Notes: generated by a model from the sequence alone, not told the origin. A stretch of 64,000 nucleotides of DNA from Taklimakanibacter sp050251035 (GCA_050251035.1 JBFWNN010000007.1:48595-112594), one strand, 5' to 3'; numbered from the stretch's first letter, positions 26,701 to 36,286 are shown. Translations and numbers: made by a program.

Positions 26701-27843
26701 TCAGATCCCGCCGACATCGAAGGCGTCGGCCAGGCCTTCACCGGTGCGCGCCACCGCCTCGCGCGACTGCATGATCGCATTGATGCTCACGGTGCCGTGC
26801 ACACTCAGCCGGTCGCACAGATAGCGCACCAGCCGCTGCTGGGCGAAAGGCGTGGCGATGCCGAGGGTGAAGATCACCAGCAGGAGGTTGCCCAAAATGA
26901 GCAGGATGAGGCTGCCGCCGGTCGCGTCGAGCTGGAAGCGGGCCTGGTCGAGCGTCGTATAGGAGGCGAAGATCGACATTTCACGGGCGACGTAGAATGC
27001 CCAGGTCAGCGAATAGATGACGCTGAACAGCAGGAAGCCGATGATCACGCCGATCACCATGATGAGTCCCATGAAATCGACGTCGGTCCGCGGGCCGGTG
27101 GTCTCGGTGGAAAAGAGCTCGCCCAGCGCGTCGCCGAACACCCCGTAGAAAGCGAAGCCGCCGAGGCCGGCCAGCACGAGGAACACCAAAAGCGTCGTCA
27201 CCCAGCAAATGGCGTAGGACCCGTAGAGCGGCCCGGCGCGGCCCTTGAAGCGGAACGGCATGCTGCCGATCCGCATGTCGCCGGTCATGCGTTCCTGCAG
27301 GTTGAGGTTCATGGCCGGGGTCGACCAGCCGAGCGTCATGCTGCGCAGGAGCATTGCCCCGAAATAGAGGAGGCTGTAGGTCCAGGACGAGCCGACCAGG
27401 GCGCCGCGAATGCCCCGCCACAAGGTCCGCGACAGCTGGTAGCGCCGCGCCCGGTAGAGCGCCATGCCCCAGAAGACCAGGACGAACAGCAGGATGACCA
27501 GGTTGACCAGGATAAGGGCAGGGTGCTCGGGGCCGAGCCATAGCTGCATGGTCAGCACCACTACGAATATGGGCAGGATGAACAGGCCGAAAACGATGAG
27601 CGCGCCGAGGAACAGCTCCATGCCCCGCCCTGTATATTCGAGCGGCTCGCCATTGATGTGGACACAACTCCAGATATGCCGCCGGACATTGGTCTTCGCC
27701 CAGAAGCGGTAGATGGTCAGGGTCAGCACGAACAGCAGCGCATTGAGGAGGGCGATCTGGCCCAGGCCCGGTTTATCAATATATTTTATGGAGATAGGGG
27801 TCCCGCCGTCTGCCCCCTGGGTGCCAAATGTCCGAAAAGCCAT
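26701..27843 (-). CDS. DUF898 (YjgN-like) integral membrane protein
   Basis: A 380-residue protein with about eight hydrophobic segments, among them LLNALLFVLTLTIYRFWAKT, which is typical of YjgN/DUF898. The family has no defined biochemical role. I chose the ATG at 27843; a TTG seven codons upstream is in frame. It precedes the M48 protease gene with no gap, suggesting a shared envelope function. The motif pattern INGEPLEYTGRG near the N-terminus is family-typical. Confidence 0.88.
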   Translation of the reverse strand: MAFRTFGTQGADGGTPISIKYIDKPGLGQIALLNALLFVLTLTIYRFWAKTNVRRHIWSCVHINGEPLEYTGRGMELFLGALIVFGLFILPIFVVVLTMQLWLGPEHPALILVNLVILLFVLVFWGMALYRARRYQLSRTLWRGIRGALVGSSWTYSLLYFGAMLLRSMTLGWSTPAMNLNLQERMTGDMRIGSMPFRFKGRAGPLYGSYAICWVTTLLVFLVLAGLGGFAFYGVFGDALGELFSTETTGPRTDVDFMGLIMVIGVIIGFLLFSVIYSLTWAFYVAREMSIFASYTTLDQARFQLDATGGSLILLILGNLLLVIFTLGIATPFAQQRLVRYLCDRLSVHGTVSINAIMQSREAVARTGEGLADAFDVGGI

Positions 27844-28108
27844 GGAATCACGCCGTCCTTGCAAAGCGGGGTTGTATTCTAGAGGGAAAATGAAGCCGAT
27901 CCAGAGTGGCCGCTGGAGTGTAGGTAACAGAATGTTGCAGAAATGTCACAAGCGGAGCTTTTGTTAAGGACGGTGCATAGGCTGCCACAATCAACCTTCC
28001 ATCTGCCCAAATTTGCAAATAACCCTGTCGAGGGGAGCTGCCGGACTGGGAAGCGGTAGACCCAGAATGGCACAAGGCCGGACAACCGGCCAGCAAAACG
28101 GGCAGAGA

Positions 28109-29833
28109 ATGGACGCAAAAACCATAAAGAAAACAAGGCTTCCCAGCCGCCATGTGACCGAAGGGCCGCAGCGCGCGCCGCACCGCTCCTACTATTACGC
28201 AATGGGCCTGTCACAGGCCCAGATTCACCAGCCCTTTGTCGGCGTGGCCTCCTGTTGGAACGAGGCGGCTCCGTGCAATATCGCCCTGATGCGCCAGGCC
28301 CAGGCGGTAAAACGGGGGGTTGCAGCCGCCAACGGGACGCCGCGGGAATTCTGCACCATTACCGTGACCGACGGCATCGCCATGGGTCACCAGGGCATGA
28401 AAGCCTCCCTCGTCTCGCGCGAATGTATCGCCGACTCGGTCGAATTGACCATGCGGGGCCATTGCTATGACGCGCTGGTGGGCTTGGCCGGCTGCGACAA
28501 GTCCTTGCCCGGCATGATGATGGCCATGGTCAGGCTCAACGTGCCCTCGGTCTTCATCTATGGCGGATCGATCCTGCCTGGCACCTTCAAGGGTCGCCCG
28601 GTGACTGTCCAGGACGTCTTCGAGGCCGTCGGCATGCATTCGGTCGGCCGGATGAGCACGGAGGATCTCGAGGAGCTGGAGCAGGTGGCCTGTCCTTCGG
28701 CTGGCTCGTGCGGCGCCCAGTTCACCGCCAACACGATGGCGACCGTCGCCGAGGCCATTGGCCTGGCGTTGCCCTATTCCTGCGGCGCGCCGGCGCCATA
28801 TGAGATCCGCGACACTTTCTGCTTCGCCTCAGGCGAGAAGGTCATGGAGCTCATCGCCCGCAATATCCGTCCGCGCGACATCGTCACCCTGAAGGCGCTC
28901 GAGAACGCCGCGACCGTGGTGGCGGCCTCCGGCGGCTCGACCAATGCGGCTTTGCATCTTCCGGCCATCGCTCATGAATGCGGGCTCAAATTCGATCTCT
29001 TCGATGTCGCGGCGATCTTCAAGCGCACGCCCTATATCGCCGACCTCAAGCCCGGCGGCCGCTACGTGGCCAAGGACATGTTCGAGGCGGGCGGCATACC
29101 GCTGCTCATGAAGACGCTGCTCGATCACGGCTATCTCCATGGCGATTGCCTCACCGTCACGGGGGCGACCATCGCCGAGAATATGGCCAAGGTGAAGTGG
29201 AATCCGGACCAGGACGTCGTCCGGCCCGCCGACCGGCCGATCACCCGGACCGGCGGCGTCGTCGGCCTCGAGGGCAATCTCGCCCCGGAGGGCGCCATCG
29301 TCAAAGTTGCCGGCATGAAGAACCTGAAGTTTGCCGGTCCCGCCCGCTGTTTCGATTCGGAAGAGGCGTGTTTCGAGGCGGTCAAGAACCGGCAGTATCG
29401 GGAAGGCGAGGTGCTGGTCATCCGCTATGAGGGCCCGCGCGGCGGGCCCGGCATGCGCGAGATGCTGGCGACCACGGCCGCGCTTTACGGCCAGGGCATG
29501 GGTGACAAGGTGGCGCTCATCACTGACGGCCGCTTCTCGGGCGCCACCCGCGGCTTCTGCATCGGCCATGTGGGGCCGGAGGCGCAGCTCGGCGGACCGA
29601 TCGGCCTGCTGCGGGACGGCGACATCGTCACCATCGATGCCGAGGCCGGGCGCCTCGATACAAATGTCACAGTTGAGGAGCTTTCTCGCCGTAAAAAGGA
29701 CTGGAAGCCGCGCGAGCATGGCTATGGAGCCGGCGCGCTATGGAAATATGCGCAGCAGGTTGGTCCTGCCGTGAGCGGCGCAGTGACCCATCCCGGAGGA
29801 TCACACGAAGGTGTCTGCTACGCCGATATATGA
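28109..29833 (+). CDS. ilvD: Dihydroxy-acid dehydratase
   Basis: A 574-residue Fe-S dehydratase of branched-chain amino acid synthesis, converting 2,3-dihydroxy-isovalerate (or methylvalerate) to the keto acid. Cluster-binding cysteines lie in AGCDKSLPGMMM and CPSAGSCGAQFTANTMA; TDGRFSGATRG is intact near the C-terminus. The ATG at 28109 gives the usual length; in-frame ATGs at 28067 and 28013 would add non-conserved residues. A Sel1 gene begins inside its last 23 bases. Confidence 0.95.
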   Translation: MDAKTIKKTRLPSRHVTEGPQRAPHRSYYYAMGLSQAQIHQPFVGVASCWNEAAPCNIALMRQAQAVKRGVAAANGTPREFCTITVTDGIAMGHQGMKASLVSRECIADSVELTMRGHCYDALVGLAGCDKSLPGMMMAMVRLNVPSVFIYGGSILPGTFKGRPVTVQDVFEAVGMHSVGRMSTEDLEELEQVACPSAGSCGAQFTANTMATVAEAIGLALPYSCGAPAPYEIRDTFCFASGEKVMELIARNIRPRDIVTLKALENAATVVAASGGSTNAALHLPAIAHECGLKFDLFDVAAIFKRTPYIADLKPGGRYVAKDMFEAGGIPLLMKTLLDHGYLHGDCLTVTGATIAENMAKVKWNPDQDVVRPADRPITRTGGVVGLEGNLAPEGAIVKVAGMKNLKFAGPARCFDSEEACFEAVKNRQYREGEVLVIRYEGPRGGPGMREMLATTAALYGQGMGDKVALITDGRFSGATRGFCIGHVGPEAQLGGPIGLLRDGDIVTIDAEAGRLDTNVTVEELSRRKKDWKPREHGYGAGALWKYAQQVGPAVSGAVTHPGGSHEGVCYADI

Positions 29834-30731
29834 TCGGCGCGCGAGTATGTTGGCGCGTGGAGTAATTGCGACGGTGGCGGTCATTGCCGTCTCGCTCGCG
29901 AGCCTCCCCGATTCCGCCCGCGCCGAGGACGGCGACTGGACCTCCGATTTCTACTCCTATCTGCCGGCCGCCCCTGACATCAAGGCGCCGGACCTCGACT
30001 TCATCCCGTTCTGGACCGACGATCTCAAGAAGGCCAAGCGCGCCTACAAGGATGGCGACTTCAAAAAGGCGCGCAAATTCTTCGAGCGCGCCTCCGACGA
30101 CAACAACATCGTCGCCGACTGGTATCTGGGCCATATGTATCGGCTCGGTCGCGGTGTCGAGCAAGACGACGCCAAGGCCTTTTCCTACTACGGCCGCGTC
30201 GCCGACGCCTTCGATTCAGAGGAAAGCGACCAGAACCGGCTGCGGATCATGGTCGATGCGCTGGTGCGCGTCGCCGACTACTACCGCACCGGCAGCAAGG
30301 CGGCGGGCGTGGCACAGAACTTCGACCGCGCGAACCGCATCTACCGTCTTGCCGCCACTTACGGCCACCCGGCCTCGCAATATGCCTTGGGGCTGATGGC
30401 GATGCGCGGCCAGGGCATGCGCAAGCAGCCGGAGCAGGGCCTGCGCTGGCTGCTCGCGGCGGCGAAGAAGCGCTATGCGCCGGCCGAGGCCGCCCTCGGC
30501 GATCTTTACTGGAAGGGCGAGGTCGTGCGGCGTGACCGCACCCGCGCCATCATGTGGTATCTGCTCGCCCGCTCGACGACCCGGCCGGGAGAGTCGCCCC
30601 AGATCTACGACCGCCTCGACAAGATGCTGTCCGAGACGAGCGAGGCCGAACGGCTCGAGGCGGAAGCGCGCGCCACCGTCTGGTCGGATCAGTATCCGGC
30701 CGACGACGAGGCCAATCAGCAGCCGGAATAG
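29811..30731 (+). CDS. Exported Sel1/TPR-like repeat protein
   Basis: A 306-residue protein from a GTG at 29811 with GGAGGA 10 bases upstream, overlapping the end of ilvD; an ATG at 29847 would give a more compact signal peptide (MLARGVIATV...ARA). Following the signal sequence are Sel1-type units such as ADWYLGHMYRLGRGVEQDDAKAFSYY and SQYALGLMAMRGQGMRKQPEQGLRWL. Sel1 proteins act as periplasmic or secreted scaffolds. The partner is unknown. Confidence 0.85.
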   Translation: MSATPIYDRRASMLARGVIATVAVIAVSLASLPDSARAEDGDWTSDFYSYLPAAPDIKAPDLDFIPFWTDDLKKAKRAYKDGDFKKARKFFERASDDNNIVADWYLGHMYRLGRGVEQDDAKAFSYYGRVADAFDSEESDQNRLRIMVDALVRVADYYRTGSKAAGVAQNFDRANRIYRLAATYGHPASQYALGLMAMRGQGMRKQPEQGLRWLLAAAKKRYAPAEAALGDLYWKGEVVRRDRTRAIMWYLLARSTTRPGESPQIYDRLDKMLSETSEAERLEAEARATVWSDQYPADDEANQQPE

Positions 30732-30749
30732 GCCGCCGGCTTCGCCCGG

Positions 30750-31520
30750 TCAGGCCAGGAACTCCGCCACCACCGGCACATGGTCGGAGGGCTTCTCCCA
30801 GGCGCGCACATGCTTGTCGATGCGCGTCGCCTTGAGCCGGTCGGCGGCTTGCGGCGACAGCAGCATATGGTCGATGCGGATGCCGTTGTCGCGCCGGCGC
30901 GCGATGTCCTGATAATCCCAGAAGGTATAGATACCGGGCTCCGGGTTCAGCGTCCTGACCGCCTCGGTGAGGCCGAGATTGATCAGCTCACGGAATTTCG
31001 CCCTGGTGGGCGGCAGGAAGAGCGCGTCGTTCACCCACACTTGCGGGTTCTTGGCGTCGATCGGCTGCGGGATGACGTTGTAGTCGCCGGCGAGGACGAG
31101 CGGCTCCTCGGAAGCGAGCAGGGCGCGTGCATGCGCGATGAGCCGGTCCATCCAGGCGAGCTTGTAGGCATATTTCTCGCTCGCCACCGGATTGCCGTTC
31201 GGCAGATAGATCGAGGCGATGCGTACCCCTGAGACGACCGCTTCGATATAGCGGGCCTGCTCGTCGCCGTCGTCGCCCGGAAGCCGCGTCTTGATCTCGT
31301 CGAACGGATGCTTCGACAAGATGGCGACGCCGTTATAGGTCTTCTGGCCGTGCACGGCGACATTGTAGCCCAAATCCTCGACGGCCTGGCGCGGGAAGGC
31401 CTGGTCCTCGCATTTGAGCTCCTGGAAGCAGGCCACGTCGGGCGAGGCCTCCTTGAGCCAAGCGAGGATGGTCTCGAGCCGCGCCTTGGCGCTATTCACA
31501 TTCCAGGTTGCGATCAGCAT
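30750..31520 (-). CDS. xth: Exodeoxyribonuclease III family AP endonuclease
   Basis: A 256-residue EEP-fold nuclease that nicks DNA at abasic sites and trims 3' ends in base-excision repair. Motifs: ATWNVNSAK at the start, FQELKC with the Mg-binding glutamate, LAGDYNVIP, RIDHMLLS and the catalytic SDHVPVVAEF at the C-terminus. The ATG at 31520 follows GGATGAC; an in-frame GTG (31529) has no ribosome site. Monocistronic by appearance. Confidence 0.95.
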   Translation of the reverse strand: MLIATWNVNSAKARLETILAWLKEASPDVACFQELKCEDQAFPRQAVEDLGYNVAVHGQKTYNGVAILSKHPFDEIKTRLPGDDGDEQARYIEAVVSGVRIASIYLPNGNPVASEKYAYKLAWMDRLIAHARALLASEEPLVLAGDYNVIPQPIDAKNPQVWVNDALFLPPTRAKFRELINLGLTEAVRTLNPEPGIYTFWDYQDIARRRDNGIRIDHMLLSPQAADRLKATRIDKHVRAWEKPSDHVPVVAEFLA

Positions 31521-31597
31521 GTCATCCACTCGGGTTTCGGCAGGAGTTATAGAATTCCGGACCGTCGATCACTAGCCGAAATGACGGCCATGAACTG

Positions 31598-32560
31598 TCA
31601 GGAGGCGGCGTGGGCGCTGGCCTCGTCCAGTTGCGCTATGTCGCGCGAACTGAGAGCGAGCTCGGTCGCCTTGATCAGATCGTGAAGCTGATCGATGCTG
31701 GTGGCGCTGGCGATCGGCGCCACGATGCCGGGCCGCGCGATCAGCCAGGCGATGGCGACCTCGGCGGGCCGTGCCTTGCGCGCCTTCGCCACGGCATCGA
31801 GGGCGGTGAGGATGCGCAAGCCGCGCTCATTGAGATAATTCTTCATCTCACCGCCACGGGCGGCGCTCTTGGCGAAGTCGGCGGGCGTGCGGTATTTGCC
31901 TGACAGGAACCCGCGGGCGAGCGAGAAATAGCTGGTCACGCCGATCTCGTTCTCGCGACAGAAGCCTTCGAGCTCGGCCTCGTAATCCGCGCGCTCATAG
32001 AGATTGTAGTGGGTCTGCAGGTTCTCGAAGCGCGGCCAGCCATGGCGGGCGCTGATGGCCAGCGCCTTGCGCATGGTGGCGGCGGAGTGGTTGGAGTTGC
32101 CGATCACCCGGACCTTGCCGGCCTTGACCAGGTCCGCATAGATCCCGAGCGTCTCCTCGATCTCCACCGCCGGATCTTCCCAATGCGAGAGATAGAGGTC
32201 GATATAGTCGGTCTGCAGGCGCTGCAGCGACGCCTCGACGGCGCTCGCGATATAGTGGCGCGACAGGCCCTTCTTGCCGGCCCCCATGTCCGAGCCTACT
32301 TTCGTGGTCAAGACGATGGCGGTCCGGTTGCCGCGGGCTTTCATCCATTTGCCGATGATGGTTTCCGATTCGCCGCCCTGATTGCCGGGCTTCCAGGCGG
32401 AATAGACATCCGCCGTATCGATCAGGTTGAAGCCCTTCGCCACAAAGCTATCGAGGACCGCGAAGGAAACCTTCTCATCGGCACTCCAGCCGAAGACATT
32501 GCCGCCGAGGCCGAGCGGCGCCACCTTGAGGTCCGACCGGCCGATGGCGCGCTTTTTCAT
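31598..32560 (-). CDS. Aldo/keto reductase
   Basis: A 320-residue NADPH-dependent oxidoreductase with a TIM-barrel fold. The catalytic tetrad is visible as DTADVYS (Asp, Tyr), TTKVG (Lys) and LYLSHW (His). The start at 32560 has GGAGG 6 bases upstream. The C-terminal part contains the cofactor-binding IASATSIDQLHDL. Substrate unknown; such enzymes reduce aldehydes or sugars. Confidence 0.95.
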   Translation of the reverse strand: MKKRAIGRSDLKVAPLGLGGNVFGWSADEKVSFAVLDSFVAKGFNLIDTADVYSAWKPGNQGGESETIIGKWMKARGNRTAIVLTTKVGSDMGAGKKGLSRHYIASAVEASLQRLQTDYIDLYLSHWEDPAVEIEETLGIYADLVKAGKVRVIGNSNHSAATMRKALAISARHGWPRFENLQTHYNLYERADYEAELEGFCRENEIGVTSYFSLARGFLSGKYRTPADFAKSAARGGEMKNYLNERGLRILTALDAVAKARKARPAEVAIAWLIARPGIVAPIASATSIDQLHDLIKATELALSSRDIAQLDEASAHAAS

Positions 32561-32651
32561 CCTATCCTCCAAGTCGTTCCCAAGAGTCGTTGGGCGACAA
32601 TAGACCGGCCGGCCGCGACAGGGAAAGGCTGTCGCCGGGAGAGAGGAGGGA

Positions 32652-32981
32652 TCAGATCGAGAAGCTGGTGCCGCAGCCGCAGGACATCGTCGCGTGCGGG
32701 TTGTTGACCTTGAAGCTCTGGCCGATAAGGTCGTCGACGAAATCGATCTCGGAGCCGCCCATATAGACGAGGGAGACGGAATCGATCAGAACGGTGGCGC
32801 CGTCCCTCTCGATCACCAGATCGTCATCCGCGCGTTGGGAGTCGAGCTTGAAATCGTACTGGAAGCCGGAACAGCCGCCGCCCTCGACCGCGACCCGTAA
32901 GGCCGTGGCGCCGGGCTCTGCGGCCACGATATCCTTGATGCGGCTGGCAGCGCGCTCGGTTATGGAAACCGTATCCGTCAT
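32652..32981 (-). CDS. erpA: Iron-sulfur cluster insertion protein, ErpA/IscA type
   Basis: A 109-residue A-type carrier that delivers Fe-S clusters to apoproteins. The three conserved cysteines are in GGGCSGFQY and the C-terminal SCGCGTSFSI. The reading frame is open far upstream, but the ATG at 32981 gives the family N-terminus. Divergent from dgt with 45 bases between starts, the normal alphaproteobacterial arrangement. ErpA and IscA cannot be separated with certainty by eye. Confidence 0.93.
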   Translation of the reverse strand: MTDTVSITERAASRIKDIVAAEPGATALRVAVEGGGCSGFQYDFKLDSQRADDDLVIERDGATVLIDSVSLVYMGGSEIDFVDDLIGQSFKVNNPHATMSCGCGTSFSI

Positions 32982-33026
32982 GGTCACATATGTCGTGCGC
33001 CGGACCCTTCTTGTCAACCGGGGGGC

Positions 33027-34223
33027 ATGAGCCGCATGCGGGGCCCCTATGCGTCGGATCCCGCCAGGAGCCGCGGTCGCTTGACGCCCGAGCCCGAAGC
33101 GCCGCCCCGCACGCCTTTCGAGCGCGACCGCGACCGCATCATCCATTCCTCGGCCTTCCGCCGGCTCAAGCACAAGACCCAGGTCTTCGTCTATCACGAG
33201 GGCGATCACTACCGCACCCGACTGACCCACTCGATCGAGGTGGCCCAGATCGCCCGCTCCATCGCGCGCGCCTTGAAGCTGGACGAAGACCTGACCGAGG
33301 CCCTGGCGCTCGCCCATGACCTGGGCCACACGCCCTTCGGCCATGCCGGCGAACGCGAGCTCGACCGCCTGATGCATGATCACGGCGGCTTCGACCACAA
33401 TGCCCAGAGCCTGCGCATCGTAACCCGGCTCGAGCGCCGCTATGCCGCCTTCGACGGTCTGAACCTGACCTGGGAGACGCTCGAAGGCTTGGTGAAGCAC
33501 AATGGTCCGCTGATCGACGGGGAGGGCCATGCGCTCGGTCATTATCGCGAGATGGGGCTCCCCGCCGCCATCATCGACTATGCCGAGGCGCATGACCTGA
33601 TGCTGGCGTCCTTCGCCTCGGCCGAGGCGCAGGCGGCAGCCATTGCCGACGACATCGCCTATAACGCGCATGACATCGATGACGGGCTCAGGGCGGGCCT
33701 CTTCGACGTGATCGACCTGGGCGACGATCCCTTGGTCGGCGTGGCGCTCGCCCAAGTACTGAAGGCCTATCCCAAGCTCGAGCGGCCGCGCATGATCCAT
33801 GAGACAGTGCGCCGGCTGATTTCGGCCATGGTCAATGACGTGCTCGGCGAAAGCGCCAAGCAGCTGAAGGCGTTCAAGCCCGCCTCCGTCGAGGAGGTCC
33901 GCGCGCTGCGCATGCCGGTAGTCAGCTTCAGCGCCCAGATGAAGGAGAAGAATCGCGTCCTGCAGGCCTTCCTCTCGCACCGCATGTACCGCCATGATCG
34001 GGTGCTCGCGATCATGGCGCGCGCCCAGCGTGTCATCCGCGACCTGTTCGAGGCCTATATGAACGATCCTGAGCTCATGCCGCCCGACTGGCGCGAGGAT
34101 TCATTCACCGACGACCGGAGCGGCTTTGCCCGCCAGGTCTGCGATTTTATCGCCGGCATGACCGACCGTTACGCCCTCGACCAGCACAAGAAGCTGTTCG
34201 ATCTCGACCCGCTGTTCCGATAG
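33027..34223 (+). CDS. dgt: dGTPase-like deoxynucleotide triphosphohydrolase
   Basis: A 398-residue HD-domain enzyme that removes triphosphate from dNTPs. Metal-binding residues are in TRLTHSIEV and ALAHDLGHTPFGHAGE; a further HD-family aspartate lies in IADDIAYNAHDIDDG. Length matches the shorter type-2 (alphaproteobacterial) branch. GGGGG precedes the ATG closely. It is followed in most relatives by argS; here two extra genes intervene. Confidence 0.93.
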   Translation: MSRMRGPYASDPARSRGRLTPEPEAPPRTPFERDRDRIIHSSAFRRLKHKTQVFVYHEGDHYRTRLTHSIEVAQIARSIARALKLDEDLTEALALAHDLGHTPFGHAGERELDRLMHDHGGFDHNAQSLRIVTRLERRYAAFDGLNLTWETLEGLVKHNGPLIDGEGHALGHYREMGLPAAIIDYAEAHDLMLASFASAEAQAAAIADDIAYNAHDIDDGLRAGLFDVIDLGDDPLVGVALAQVLKAYPKLERPRMIHETVRRLISAMVNDVLGESAKQLKAFKPASVEEVRALRMPVVSFSAQMKEKNRVLQAFLSHRMYRHDRVLAIMARAQRVIRDLFEAYMNDPELMPPDWREDSFTDDRSGFARQVCDFIAGMTDRYALDQHKKLFDLDPLFR

Positions 34224-34279
34224 CGCAAAGGCGGGAACTCGGTTAATCTCCCACGTGAGAGGCGCACGTGGAGGAGTTC

Positions 34280-35842
34280 ATGGCCGACATCGTGCTCATC
34301 AACCCGAAATTCGAGATCTCCTTCTGGGGGCTGGAGCATGCGCTGCCTTTGCTCGGCAAGCGCGCCAACATGCCGGTCGCCGCGTTGCCGCTCCTCGCCG
34401 CGTTGACGCCCGCGCCGCACCGCATCACGCTCATGGACGAGAATGTCGAGGCGATCGACTTCGACCGCTGCGCCAAGGCCGACATCGTGGCGCTCACCGG
34501 CATGATCGTGCAGCGCCACCGCATGCGCGAGATCCTGGACGAGCTCAAGCGGCGCAACGCCTACACCGTGGTCGGCGGCCCCTGGGTGACGGTCAAGGAG
34601 GATTATTTCGGCGACCTCGCCGATGTGATCTTCGTCGGCGAGGCGGAGGAGACCTGGCCCGAGTTCCTGAGCGACTGGGACAAGGGCATGGTCCGCAAGC
34701 GCTATGAGCAGTCGGAGAAGACCGACCTTACCCGCATACCGGTGCCGCGGCTCGACCTCCTCAAGATGAGCCGCTATGCCTTCGGTTCGGTGCAGTTCTC
34801 GCGCGGCTGCCCATTTACCTGCGAGTTCTGCGACATCATCGTCATCTTCGGCAGGCGGCCGCGGCTCAAGACATCCGCGCAGATCCTCGCCGAGCTCGAC
34901 GCCTTGCGCGCCCAGAAGCTGGCGCTGGTCTTCATCGTCGATGACAATCTCATCGGCAACAAGAAGGCCATCAAGGAAGTCCTGCACAGCGTGATCGGCT
35001 GGCAGCGCCGCCATGGCTATCCCCTGATGTTCGTCACCGAAGCCTCGATCGATCTCGCCGATGACGAGGAGCTGATGCAGCTCATGGTCGAGGCCAATAT
35101 CGGCGCCGTCTTCGTCGGCATCGAGACGCCGAACGAGGAGGCGCTCAAGGAGGCCAAGAAGCTGCAGAACCTGCGCAAGGGCGGCAGCCTCGCCGAGAAG
35201 GTGCGCCGCATACAGGACCGCGGCATGGAGGTCTGGGCCGGCATGATCCTGGGCTTCGACAATGACGACGAGACGATCTTTGCCGCCCAGGAACGCTTCC
35301 TGCGCGAGGCCCGCATCTCGACCGCCATGGTCGGCATGCTGTCGGCCATCCCGCGCACGCCGCTCTATGACCGGCTCAAGCTGGCCGGAAGGCTCGACGA
35401 GGACGACGATCCGGCGCACGGCACCAATGTGCTGCCCGTCAATATGAGCCGCGCGGAATTGAGCCAGGGCTATGTCCGCCTGATGGCCGGACTTTACGAG
35501 CCCAAGGCCTATTTCGACCGCGTCGACGATCTCTACCGCGATGGCGGCATCGTCATCGATCGCGCTTGGCAGGGCTACGCGCTGAGCCATCCTTGGGCGC
35601 ATCGCGCGCATCAGGCGCGCCTGTGGCTCGAATCGCTGGGCTTGCTGCTGCGCGTCCTCGCCAAGGTGCCCGACCCGTCGCTGCGTCGGGTCTACCGCCG
35701 GCGCTTCTGGTCGTTCTTCCGGGCGCGGCCCGAGCCTTCGGTCTTGCGCATCTATGCGCTCAAATGCGCCATCCACTGGCACATGCATAAATTCATCCGC
35801 CGACTGATGACGGCCGAGCAGCCCTTGGTCAACACCTATTGA
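34280..35842 (+). CDS. B12-binding radical SAM protein with DUF4070-type C-terminus
   Basis: A 520-residue protein with an N-terminal Rossmann-like cobalamin-binding domain (about 1-140, lacking DxHxxG), a radical SAM barrel with the cluster motif CPFTCEFC (C177, C181, C184), and a C-terminal region rich in basic/aromatic residues. This is the architecture of HpnP-like enzymes that methylate or rearrange lipids and other unactivated carbons. The ATG at 34280 has GGAGGAG just upstream; a GTG four codons earlier includes that ribosome site. No hopanoid genes are adjacent, so I do not name it. It is inserted between dgt and argS. Confidence 0.88.
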   Translation: MADIVLINPKFEISFWGLEHALPLLGKRANMPVAALPLLAALTPAPHRITLMDENVEAIDFDRCAKADIVALTGMIVQRHRMREILDELKRRNAYTVVGGPWVTVKEDYFGDLADVIFVGEAEETWPEFLSDWDKGMVRKRYEQSEKTDLTRIPVPRLDLLKMSRYAFGSVQFSRGCPFTCEFCDIIVIFGRRPRLKTSAQILAELDALRAQKLALVFIVDDNLIGNKKAIKEVLHSVIGWQRRHGYPLMFVTEASIDLADDEELMQLMVEANIGAVFVGIETPNEEALKEAKKLQNLRKGGSLAEKVRRIQDRGMEVWAGMILGFDNDDETIFAAQERFLREARISTAMVGMLSAIPRTPLYDRLKLAGRLDEDDDPAHGTNVLPVNMSRAELSQGYVRLMAGLYEPKAYFDRVDDLYRDGGIVIDRAWQGYALSHPWAHRAHQARLWLESLGLLLRVLAKVPDPSLRRVYRRRFWSFFRARPEPSVLRIYALKCAIHWHMHKFIRRLMTAEQPLVNTY

Positions 35843-35947
35843 TCGGACGGGCGCTCAACGGCAGGGGAAGCCCGGCGCGATCTTGCATTGCTTCTTGGGC
35901 GGGCGCGGACGATGCGGCGGCCTCGGCCGGTGCGGGCGATGCGGGCG

Positions 35948-36286
35948 TCAGTGGTGCGGGCGGTAATAATGGCCGGGACCGATATAGATCTCCGGGCGCA
36001 GCACGATGACATTGGTGGGTTCCTCGCCGCGTGCCAGATAATTGCAAGACACCCAGCCACGCAGGCCGCGGGCGCGCACCAGGCACCACCCGTTCTCGCT
36101 GTCTATGACATCCACGCCGGTGTCGGGCGGAAGTGTCGCGATGCGCTCATACTGGGTTCCTGGACCGGTGCGCACATTGAGGTCGGTGGCCGTATAGGCC
36201 TCCGCTGCGAAGGCCGGGCTCGCGGCCGCGACGCCAAGGGCCAAGGCCACAGCGCCCAGCGCGGTCTTCAATTTGAACCGATGCAT
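35948..36286 (-). CDS. Exported bacterial SH3 domain protein, possibly truncated by a stop
   Basis: A 112-residue protein with a signal peptide (cleavage near AFA, residue 27) and one SH3b domain (about 31-90) with LNVRTGPGTQYERI and GWVSCNYL. SH3b domains often bind peptidoglycan or peptides. GGAG precedes the ATG by 8 bases. The reading ends YYRPHH then TGA. In the same frame a further 30 codons follow (RPHRPHRPRPPHRPRPPKKQ, then CKIAPGFPCR) to a second TGA at 35857-35855. The RPH repeat continues across the stop, so the annotated end is probably a recent truncation or a recoded stop. Confidence 0.85.
   Translation of the reverse strand: MHRFKLKTALGAVALALGVAAASPAFAAEAYTATDLNVRTGPGTQYERIATLPPDTGVDVIDSENGWCLVRARGLRGWVSCNYLARGEEPTNVIVLRPEIYIGPGHYYRPHH

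Noticed and set aside
32652..33995. Long upstream extension of erpA through the dgt region
   Set aside because: The ErpA family starts at 32981; the extra part is antisense to dgt.
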